This document shows, in pieces, positions 20,759 to 30,968 of a stretch of 64,000 bases of DNA. The first letter of the stretch is position 1; each line of letters begins with the position of its first letter. The stretch comes from Phoenix dactylifera. Lineage: Eukaryota; Streptophyta; Magnoliopsida; Arecales; Arecaceae. A program made the position numbers and the translations under genes. Where the stretch lies: positions 62,001-126,000 of the forward strand of contig NW_024067667.1 of assembly GCF_009389715.1 (NCBI RefSeq), read 5' to 3'. The notes under the pieces are model-generated. The model did not search any database and was not told where the DNA came from. It saw only the letters and a list, made by a program, of their open reading frames with translations.

Positions 20759-23700
20759 GGATCCTAGCCTGGAATTGTAGGGGGGCGGCCAAGCCGTCCT
20801 TCATGTCATCCTTCAAACGGTTAGTGCAAGTTCATTGTCCGGAGATCTGCTTCATCAGCGAGACCCGGCTATCTGGTGAGGGGCTTGTACGTTTGAGACG
20901 GCGCTTGGGGAGGGACTGGGAGTCATACGCAGTCGATTCTCGAGGGCTGTCGGGAGGTATCCTACTACTGTGGAGGCGAGGGGTGGCGACCTTTGATGTC
21001 TTCCACAACTGCCCCCAACAGGTAGTTATGGTTGCTTCGGCACCGGATGTTGCCCCATGGGTTTTGTGTGGGGTGTATGCGAGCACGGATTATAGGGTCA
21101 GGAGAGTCCTCTGGCAGGAGATCGCCAGCCTTACCGCCCAGGGTGTCCCGACAGTTGTAGTTGGCGACTTTAATTGCATATTGAGTTCGAGCGACAAGAG
21201 GGGTGATGCAGCCTTTATGGATAGAGCGGACAGAAGGGAGTTTCGCGATTTTGTGTCGCGTACTGGCCTGGTGGACTTAGGGTTCTCTGGACCTCAGTTT
21301 ACTTGGTGCAATAATCAGCTCGGCAGTGCTAGGGTTTGGGAGCGTCTAGATAGGGCCTTTGCGTCCCCGGACTGGATCCTCCGTTTTCCTACATGCAGGG
21401 TTAGTCACCTACCTCGGATCGCCTCAGTCCATTGCCCCCTGCTGATTTCCACATCATCGGGACCTAGTCATCATAGCCCCTTCCGTTTTGAGAAGGTTTG
21501 GCTATCATACCCCCAGTCTTGGGACATTGTCCGTGAGGCATGGCGCATCCCGGTGCGTGGAGATGCTATGCACCGGGTGTCGCGCAAACTAGAACTGGCC
21601 AAGAGGCGCCTTCGGCGGTGGAACCGTGAGACTGTGGGTGACATCTTCCGGAGAGTAGAGGGGGTAGAGACTGCGATCTCTGAGTTGCAGCGAAAAGAAG
21701 ATCTAGAAGGTGAGCTCTCGGTGGATGATATGGGTGATCTCCGGGGGCTTCTAGCGACCCACCACTCACTACTACGGCAGCACGAGATCTTCTGGCGACA
21801 GAAATCTCGGGTTCAGTGGGTACATGAGGGTGACCGCAATACTAGTTTCTTCCACCGGTCTACGATTATCCGTAGGCAGCGGAGCACTATCCACTCGCTG
21901 CGAGACGGGTCTGGACATCGGGTGGAAGGTGAACCTGCCATTCGCCAGGTTTTGTTGGACTTCTTCCATGACAGATGGACGGCGGATGAGGAGTCCGGCG
22001 ACAGAGACCATCCCTTGAGGGTGGATGCGAGGATCGAGGATATTGAGAACGCAGCCCTGGTCCGACCAGTGTCCGCACAGGAGGTTCAGGAGGCAGTCTG
22101 GGCTTTGGCTCCAGACAAGGCTTCGGGTCCGGACGGATTCCCCCCGTTCTTTTTCCGACAGTATTGGGGTATCATTCGGACAGCAGTGGTAGAGGCTATT
22201 CAGTGCTTCTTCTCTCAGGAGAGGATGCCGGATGACTGAAAGGCTACCTTCATCACACTCATTCCGAAGCGTCAGGGGGCGGCGGAGCCTGGCCATTTCA
22301 GACCCATTAGTTTGTGCACAACCTTGTATAAGGTTGTGGCCAGAATAATGGTCCGTAGGATGAAGCCCTTACTGCCTGGCATTATCAGTCAGGAGCAGGG
22401 GGCTTTTATAGCCGGCAGAAACATCTCCCATAATGTTCTGTTGGCCCAGGAGATGATGTGGAATCTGCAGCGAGCATCGAAGCGACGTAGCTTGATGGCT
22501 ATTAAGCTGGATATGGAGAGAGCTTACGACAGGATCAGATGGAGATTTCTTCAGCAGGCACTCGAGGCGTACGGCTTCCACAGACAGTGGATCGGTTGGA
22601 TCATGGGGTGTGTTAGGGGTCCAAGGTTTTCTATCTTGGTCAACGGCACACCTTCCCCTTTCTTCGAGTCCACCATGGGGCTGCGTCAAGGATGTCTTCT
22701 ATCACCTTATTTGTTTATTCTTTGTGCTGACATTTTGTCTCGTGATTTGCAGAGAGTGTGTGCCCGCAGAGAGCTCGAGACCTATGTTCCCGCCCCGGGG
22801 GCTAGTCCTCTTTCCCACTTACTTTTCGCTGATGATTGCCTTCTTTTGGCCAGGGCGCGGGTTTCTGATGCATGGGTCCTTCGAAGGGTAGTGGCGGACT
22901 ATTGCGCGGCGTCAGGTCAGAGAGTTAACTTCCACAAGTCAGCAGTTCACTTCAGCCCGAGTACGGAGAGCAGGGTCAGACAGGAGATCCGAGGGATTCT
23001 ACAGATACCTCAGCAGGAGGAGATATTGACCTACCTGGGAGTTCCTATCACAGGTCGCAGACTGCGGGTGGCAGAGTGCTCCTACCTGGTGCAGCGGGTG
23101 GAGTGCAGGTTGGAGGGATGGAGAGCGGCCTCCCTGTCTATTATGGGGAGACTGACTTTGATCATATCAGTGTTGGGGTCCATGCCAGTATACCTCATGG
23201 CCAACACCGTGGTTCCGAAGACGACCCTGCTGAGGGTCGAGCGACTGCTGCGATGTTTCCTGTGGGGGTCATACGGCGGAGGCCACGGGGTGCACTTGGT
23301 GGCCTGGGAGCATGTCTGCCGGCCTACCAGTGAGGGCGGCCTCGGGGTGCAGTCCCTACTGGAGCGGTGCGAGCTTTTCATTGCTCGGCATGCAGCTCGA
23401 TTTTTGTTAGAGCCACACGGGCTGTGGAGTCAGGTGATGGCGGCCAGATATGGCCGTGGGGGCTCAGAGGCGGCACGGAGAGCGCGACGAGTTTCCTTCA
23501 TGTGGCGTGAGATTGGGAGGTATTTGCCGACGGTGTCAGCAAATACCAGGTGGCTGATTGGCGATGGGCGGAGTATTGATGTGATTGCGGACCCATGGGT
23601 GGATACTGTTCCACTGAGGTGCTGGCCGACCATGATTGATGCCGAGGCAGTGGAGGGGTTGCGGGTCTTCGATCTTCTTGCCCCAGGAGAGTCAGCATGG

Positions 23701-24889
23701 GATGACGCTAGGTTATGTCAGCTGTTCGGAGGATACCTAGCTGAGAGGATCCGGTCCCTTCCGGTGCCAGGTTGCGGGGGGGCTGATGTCAGGGTTTGGG
23801 GCACCTCTTGCCGGTCCAGGGTCAGTCTAAGAGATCTCGCCGATGTTATCCTGCAGGAGCATGAGCCGGGGCAGGACTACACTTGGATCTGGAGGTCTGG
23901 GCTCCACCCGAGGGCGGCACTTTTCTTATGGAAGGTGGCATGGGATCGCCTCCCGACGAGAGCAGTGCTGAGCAGGCGAGGTTGGGGGATCCCTGCGGAG
24001 TGCAGAACATGTAGTGTCGAGGAGTCGATCGACCACGTGCTCTTCCAGTGTACGTGGGCGAGGTCGGCATGGCTGTGGGCAGGGTTCCCGCAGGAGGTTT
24101 GGCGTAGGAGGCCTCAGTTTGTACAGATGATGCAGCAGTGGCTGGCCCGGCCCCGGACAGGTCAGGAGGCTATTCGAGCGACCTGCACAGCACATCAGAT
24201 CTGGTTGGCGAGGAACGCCCGCACCTTCGGTGAGCGCAGGGTGTCACCGAGGTTCGTTGCGGAGTTCGCGCGAGTCCAGGCATTGGAGATCAGACTTTCT
24301 TCAGATGGACCTCTGATAGCTCGGGACACCTGGGGTTCCCTCTCTGCTCCGGCAGCTCCTCAGCAGGTGTTTTTCACCTGGGAACCCCCACCCCCGAGTT
24401 TCCTCAAGGTCAACTTCGACGGATCGGTCATGGATGGAGGTGCGCGAGGAGGTGCGGGTTTTGTGATACGGGATCCGCACTCCAGAGTGGTGGCAGCAGG
24501 AGGTTGTCAGGTTTTCGGTACGTCGGTGCCCGGGGCAGAGCTACGAGCTGCCTGGGCGGGTCTTTCGTTATGCGAGGCAGGTACTACAGGCTGACGCGAT
24601 TGTCTTGGAGGGCGACTCAGCCACAGTTATTAGTTGGATCCAGGAGGAGCTGAGGGGTGAGAGCTCAGACCATCCCTTGGTTCGGGATATAGGGACGATG
24701 TGTGGGGTTGGGGTGGCCATCCAGGCCAAACATGTATTCAGAGCTAATGGGGCAGCCGACTGGGTGGATGCCTTCGCGGCTCATCATTCAGGGTACACTT
24801 TTTGGGTGGGGGAGGGGGAGCTGCCACTGGCTCTTCGTGAGTTAGTCTTTTTTGACTTTATTGGGTGTATTCACACACGTACTGTATGA
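20755..24889 (+). pseudogene. LINE ORF2 (endonuclease, RT, zf-RVT, RNase H) with nonsense codon and frameshift
   Basis: Residues 1-230 form the AP-like endonuclease with N7 (LAWNCRG), E36 (SETRLS) and D138/N140 (VGDFNC). The conserved SDH motif reads SVH (224-226). The RT follows, with its FADD box at 22825-22836, then zf-RVT with CxxC and HxxxxC ligands (about 24000-24060), then RNase H with NFDGS, AELRAAW, EGDSAT and GAADW. TGA at 22237-22239 replaces the Trp codon seen in copy 1. One extra T near 24568 shifts the frame, after which reading resumes in frame 2 to the stop at 24889. A 3-bp deletion removes a Glu in FREANG (near 24741). The element is not autonomous. Confidence 0.92.
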
Positions 24890-24907
24890 AAATCCGTTTT
24901 TAGCAAC

Positions 24908-24982
24908 AAAAAAAGAAGAAGAAGAAGAAGAAGAAGAAGAAGAAGAAGAAGAAGAAGAAGAAGAAGAAGAAGAAGAAGAAGG
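24908..24982 (+). repeat. (GAA)n microsatellite at the LINE 3' tail
   Basis: About 24 GAA/AAG repeats directly follow an A-run after the LINE 3' UTR (AGCAACAAAAAAAG). Copy 1 has only a short A-rich tail at this place. The ORFs it creates on both strands are poly-Glu and poly-Ser artefacts. Confidence 0.93.
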
Positions 24983-24989
24983 AAGGGTT

Positions 24990-25687
24990 TGCCAAACTTT
25001 AACAAGTCCGAAGTTGGTGACGAGATCGGCACAGATTTTGTCATACATACAGGTCGCAGGTGAAGAGAACTTAAGAAGAACAGTACTCTTGTTGTTTATC
25101 ATTAACTTGAGAAGAAAGGCAGAAAGCAACAAAACAAAGGGCTGAGGAATAGAATCTTACCAAGAGCTACAGTAGCACAATCCTCTTCTTACAAAAAAAG
25201 TGCGACCACCCTCTTGATACTTGGGTGGAATTGGATCGTTTTGATTTGTAAACCAATACGAGTATCCCATAATTCCGAAGAGGTTTACTGACTACAAGAA
25301 TTGGCTGATAGAACAGGGGGCTAATTGTTGTGGTGCTGTCAATGGTTTTCTTCCTTCCTACTAATTGGATCTTGATCCTAAAAGAGCCATTGGTTTCGGT
25401 TATTCCCCTTGGTAGAAAGGTAGTGTTTCTCTTATTGTGATCGAGAGACTAATTGTGAAGTCTTCTAATTATAGTGTTAAGACGGTGCCAATTGACCAAA
25501 TCAGTAAAGTCTGGCTGTTAATACCAGTAGGGTTGTCAAATGAGTAAGGTGGTGGCGGTTGAGGGTTGTGAAATTAAAAACATTAGGGTCTTCTCCGTTA
25601 TTTTGGGATTTAATGACTGAGATAGAAGCTTAAGATCTTATGATGATATAAAATTGATGTTTATACAATATAACCTTAAAAAAGAGA
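24990..25687. other. Gene-free interval
   Basis: Anonymous DNA downstream of LINE copy 2; no supported gene or recognisable repeat. Confidence 0.5.
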
Positions 25688-25689
25688 GA

Positions 25690-25760
25690 GTGAACTTCGG
25701 TGCAACGGTAAGATTGCTTCACTATGATTTGAATTTCAAACATACTCTGAAATATTTCTT
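25690..25760 (+). mobile_element. Fragment of a tRNA-derived (Au-like) SINE
   Basis: CTTCGGTGCAACGGTAAG followed by ATTGCTTCACTATGATTTGAA resembles the tRNA-like head of Au-type plant SINEs, with an A-box-like segment and a decayed B-box region. Only the head is recognisable. Confidence 0.45.
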
Positions 25761-25944
25761 TAATATTATTATCATAAAGATATCAATATAAATCTACTTA
25801 TAATAAACTGATAATAAATAAATAATATTTAATTATTTTTATTTTACGTCCGTATTGAGCTCATTGAAGTCGTACACAAGCAAGCAATACCATGTTTATC
25901 TCGGTTGTATTTCGAGCCTAAATTCTTTCTCAAACTTAGTTCAT

Positions 25945-25946
<2 letters not shown>

Positions 25947-25977
<31 letters not shown>
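25947..25977. repeat. (CT)n microsatellite
   Basis: A perfect CT run in AT-rich intergenic DNA. The Ser-Leu ORF across it is an artefact. Confidence 0.9.
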
Positions 25978-25982
<5 letters not shown>

Positions 25983-26167
25983 CTGCTTCTATGCGGCCTT
26001 CCAGTGGATATACGTGTTTAAGCCCTTTCCTTTCAGTTCCATCTTTCTAACTCCATCGAAGCTCCCTTATTCTTCGTCCAACTCTCTGTGGTCGACGGTG
26101 GTGACCACCCCATTCTCTTATTCAATCCCCTTCTCATATTCATGCCCAGACCAAGTAAGTATAATCA

Positions 26168-26345
26168 AGCTTGGGGGTGCAAATGGATTGGGTTGTGAAT
26201 AACCCTAACCTTGACCTGGCCCAATCTGAACTGGTTTTTTGTTCAAGTTCTAATATTGGACCCAAACTTAACCCAATAGAAGATCGGATCAAGTCAGATT
26301 GGATCCAGTCTATGTATAACCTAGTCCCAACCAAAAAAAATTGAA
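26168..26345. repeat. GGGTTGGATC-type dispersed repeat
   Basis: It begins GGGGGTGCAAATGGATTGGG and is rich in GACC/GGATC words (GGATCAAGTCAGATTGGATC). Related segments lie at 27107-27330, 33690-34180, 48185-48530, 48750-48978 and 62255-62860. Such repeats are common in plant intergenic DNA and have no coding capacity. Confidence 0.6.
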
Positions 26346-27106
26346 TCGGCTTCGGATCAAATCCAGGTCACACATAATATTAAAAGATGGATAACAAAAC
26401 ATGAATACTAATACTAACATGACTTCATCTTTCTTTTTGAGAAATAAGTGCACTCCTCTTTCCTATCATTTACTTTAATAAATGAAAGCTACTCGTTTTT
26501 ATGAAAGTCTGAAACATGCTCGAATATTTCTTGCATATGCCTGTACAACTTAGATTGTTTCCCCAATGATTCGATTGATACAATCCCAAATTTCTCTTTC
26601 CTAATCATTCGTAACCATAATGTCCATAATTTTTTCCAACATTTACTTCAACATAATATTCTCTTTTAAGGCCAATGTTCTAATCCATGTGGCGCTATAT
26701 TCCTTAGTATGATCCTATTTTTAAGATAGGGGAAATACTAAGAATAAATTATGCATGAAATAGTTAGATGATACAAGTAATAGGCAAAAGTGTTAAAAAT
26801 TGTTAATCTACAAATTATCATATTTGTAATAAATAAAGTCCAAGACCATACTTTTTAATAGATATATGGTTGTCAAAAAGAAAACAGAGCTGTATTTCAT
26901 ATTCTATAACCATCTAACTCCCGAAAAAGAGAAAACAACAAGACATGTCTAAAAGAATTAGAACCAGATACATAATATTTTACATACATATATCTCATAC
27001 TTTCGTGAGTCATGTGAGAAGGATCTAAATATCTCTCCTACACAGACAGCAAGAACCATATCTAGTAAGCCTGCTATCAATGCATGGTAAATAGAATATG
27101 TGCGAG
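26346..27106. other. Gene-free AT-rich interval
   Basis: No supported feature. Confidence 0.5.
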
Positions 27107-27330
27107 CACCTGGGTTAACGAGTATACTAGGCTTGGATCGGGTCGGATCGTGTCATAAGTCAAAAGACTCAAATCGGACCCAGAGAACAATTGGGTCAGG
27201 TCGGGTCTTAGTAAGCCCAGACTCGATCTAGAATATGGAATGAGTTCAAATTTGGAACCCAATCTGACCCCATAGATCTTTAAATCGGATCCAGATCAAG
27301 TCAAGTCAAGTATTTGCAGCCTTAATAAAG
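27107..27330. repeat. GGGTCGGATC-type dispersed repeat
   Basis: It is rich in GGATCGGGTCGGATCG, GGTCAGGTCGGGTC and their complements and ends near ATTTGCAGCC. A second copy of the family described at 26168-26345. Confidence 0.6.
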
Positions 27331-28108
<778 letters not shown>

Positions 28109-28539
28109 GAAATTCCAATAGAAATAGTCATCTCTTTGCCAATAGAAATTCCAGCGGAAGCATGAGAAAAAGCATAAATGTAATGATATAAAAATTCCAC
28201 AATGCACTATATTAGTAACTAATGGAGGTACCCAAAAATAAGTTGATATTGTAAAAGAAGTTACAAGATAGGGTACAATGATCCATAAAATTAAAAATTA
28301 ATTATTTTTAAAAAAGGACAGATATAATTCATGATTTGTCCAAATTCCCAATTAATTACGTGATTTATCCTTGCACCGGAGAGAACAAAAAAATCAATCA
28401 CAGTTGAGTTTTTAATTGTTATAATCTATAATTCATAGGGTTTTTTTTCAATAAAAGATCAGCAAGTATCCAACATCTAGTGTACTATGAGTTGGGAAAG
28501 AAAAAAAAGAAATATCAAATTTGTAATACGTGTCACTAC

Positions 28540-28800
28540 TATTTAATTATTTTGGTTGGCTCCAATGCATCCATTTCTGGATTGGAATGGCTTCAAAAAA
28601 AAATATCATCAGAGGAGAAAAAAGAAAAATATTTATACGATGCGGAAAACTCCAGGAGATTAGAAACTCCATGTCCTCTTTATAAATACCAAAAAAAAAG
28701 AAAGAAAAAGACATATTATTATACTTATCTGTGTTAATCTTGCATACTACAAATGGTTATATCAAATTACAACTAAAAATGGTGTCCACCGTAAAGAAAC
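28540..28800 (+). repeat. Dispersed repeat X, copy 1 (diverged)
   Basis: It begins TTTAATTATTTTGGTTGGCTCCAATGCATC and shares ordered blocks with 28965-29200, 29378-30480 and 34798-35598: the TTTGGCTTCCTCCAATACATC head, an AAATATCAT block, an AACTCCATGTCCTC block, a trailing TATAGCAAATTACAACCA-like block. No coding capacity. Superfamily unknown. Confidence 0.6.
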
Positions 28801-28964
28801 CTAACATGATATATAGACCCCTTCCAAATTATTTTGGTGTACATTATAGAGCCTCCAATACTTCTTTATCGGTTAACAAATTTAACATATAAATTATTTA
28901 TCACTTATCAACTCTTGTGCAATATATAGAATATAGCAAAACAATTATTATATAGAAATTATTT

Positions 28965-29200
28965 TGGCTTCCTCCAATACATTAATTTTACATATAGAAT
29001 ATTTTCAAAAAAAATATTATAAAAGTTATTTACTAAAAAATAGAGAAAAAAATATTAATATGATATCTAAAACTCCATTTACTCTATATAACATATTGAT
29101 GTACATGTTTTATTAATTATAAATTAGAAAACCACTTGTAAAATACAACAATGACATGGTTATAGCAAATTGCAACCAAAAACATTAAGACAGCAATGGT
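28965..29200 (+). repeat. Dispersed repeat X, copy 2
   Basis: ATTTTGGCTTCCTCCAATAC, then ATATAGAATATTTTC, then TATAGCAAATTGCAACCA: the same block order as the other copies. It ends before the part shared by copies 3 and 4. Confidence 0.65.
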
Positions 29201-29377
29201 CTAGTATTAATATGCTAAGATGTTGCAAATTGCAATCAAACATAGCAACATTAAATACTTAATAATCTTAATACGGATTAACAAATGTAACATATTAGAA
29301 TCCTGCATCCAAAAAGTTAATTTAAAAAAAAATAAAAAATATTACAAAATTTGCTTAATTTCTAAGACTTGCTGTTT

Positions 29378-30480
29378 AATTATTTTGGCTTCCTCCAATA
29401 CATCGTTGCAGGCCAGCTTCATTGGGCGACTCAGCTACTATAATAGGGTGAATCCAAAAGGGTTTGAGGGTGTTGGGATGGAACCATTTCCTACTCCGAG
29501 ATTTTTGGGCCATATGCAGGGATGGAAAGGCCTTCCTGACCAAGCATATTTACAGAAAGACCAACGAAGCCGTGAATTGGATGGCCTTTTATGTGGCTAG
29601 TCACTCAGGTGGTACTCTGTGGATGCAGAGTGAGAGCTGCCAAGGGCTCTCCGCGATGTTTTGTTTTTCGATTTTATTGAGTATGTCCGTACTCGTGTAC
29701 TATGAGATGCCCGCCTAAAACAAATAAAAACATCAATTTCATATATAGAATAACCTTCCAAAAAATATCATAAGAGCTCTATAATATCTAAAACCTCACA
29801 TCCTCCTCTATATAGATGCCAGAAAATAAGACATGACATATTTATATGTATTTTTTATTAATCATGCATTAGGCATCCACCTGGAAAATATAACAAAATA
29901 ATAGGTATAGCAAATTACAACCAAAAGCACCAAGATAGCAGCATTAATTACCAGATAAAACCTATGAGTCCGAGTTTACACGCATGCATAGACTTTGAAT
30001 TTATAATTATTTTTGAGTTAGACTTTTGAGTTAGGTGGAGCAATGATCTACCCAATTTAAAAGGTGTCATCTATTGTATACAACAGAAAAGCCTCTAGCT
30101 TTTTCATCAATTATCAAATTTAAAGAATAAATTAATTTAGAAATATAATTAGTCCAAACTTTTCATTAATTAATATAGTCACATTTTAATCATTTATCCA
30201 AATCTTATAAAAAAAAAAATAATTACGAAAATCTTCTTAAAAAATAATTAGTCAATAATTCTTACTACTTGATGAGTCAAAGCTAGAGCTGATTGTGGGC
30301 AAAGAATATGTCAAAATTTAAATAGACATGTAGGCTTTTGCTATCTTTGCCGCCAGCTTCCGAGATGAACCTCCTACTGCTATGTGCAAGCATGCAAATA
30401 ACTCAGCTTCCAGAAATGATAAAAAATATATAATAAGACCAATTACACAATAAAAAAATTTAATATATAAAGCTCAGTAA
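29378..30480 (+). repeat. Dispersed repeat X, copy 3 (carries a LINE insertion)
   Basis: About 780 bp, after removing the LINE fragment at 29405-29729, aligns closely with 34798-35598, including GAGTCCGAGTTTACAC, TTTCATCAATTATCAAATTT and AATATATAATAAGACCAATT. The long high-similarity match suggests a transposon or segmental duplication. I see no ORF or clear terminal repeat. Confidence 0.75.
29405..29729 (+). mobile_element. 5'-truncated LINE fragment (RNase H end) inserted in repeat X
   Basis: Its translation matches the C-terminal RNase H region of the LINEs here: GDSAT becomes GDSATII, ANGAADW becomes TNEAVNW, and AAHHSGYTLWV becomes VASHSGGTLWM. It ends CCCGCCTAAAACAAATAAAA, an A-rich tail. 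ACATC flanks it on both sides (29400-29404 and 29730-29734). Copy 4 of repeat X (34798 on) lacks it and shows the empty site. It is a dead-on-arrival insertion with several frameshifts, about 325 bp long. Confidence 0.85.
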
Positions 30481-30968
30481 TGTAATAGCCCGCTACAGTG
30501 ATACTTTGCTGCCGCACCTGTCCAACATCACATTTTATAAAAGCCACACTGCAATAAAATCTTTCAATCTATGGAATCATTGGATGCCAAGAATATAAAT
30601 TTCAATTTCATAACACGTCGCCAATCTAAAATCCGTGAAACTTTGTTTTGAAAATGAATTTTTAAAAGCCTATTTACAGTGCCCAAGAGACTAAGAGCCA
30701 GAATCCAGACCCAATTGATAGAAGGATCCTCCGTCTCTGAATGCCTCAGTGCACGAAAAAAAAGACACCACAAAGAACATAGAAAGGATTTTACTAACCA
30801 AATACCATAAACATATCATTTAAGAACAAAAGTATAACGCATGATATAGCAATCTAAAAGTGACAGGACATAAAGAAGCAAGCAACTACCATCCAAAACT
30901 TCTGATCAAAACCAGTCTACTGAAGCAAAACAACATTATAAAGTGATCATTTTTTTTTCTAAATATTC
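30481..30968. other. 3' flank of the P0 gene
   Basis: AT-rich DNA that should contain the P0 3' UTR and polyadenylation region; no other gene seen. Confidence 0.5.

Larger units (their letters stand above)
18348..24982 (+). mobile_element. Nearly full-length L1-type LINE, copy 2
   Basis: The element holds a 5' UTR (18348-18562), ORF1 (18563-20758), ORF2 (20755-24889) and a short 3' UTR leading into a (GAA)n tail. The sequence AGGAAGGGT occurs at 18339-18347 and at 24980-24988 and is a candidate 9-bp target-site duplication; part of it overlaps the GAA tail, so the boundary is tentative. High GC content contrasts with the surroundings. It is very similar to copy 1 at the left edge, pointing to a family active fairly recently in this genome. 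Confidence 0.92.

Noticed and set aside
24842..25145. Poly-Glu and poly-Ser ORFs at 24842-25145
   Set aside because: Translations of the (GAA)n repeat.
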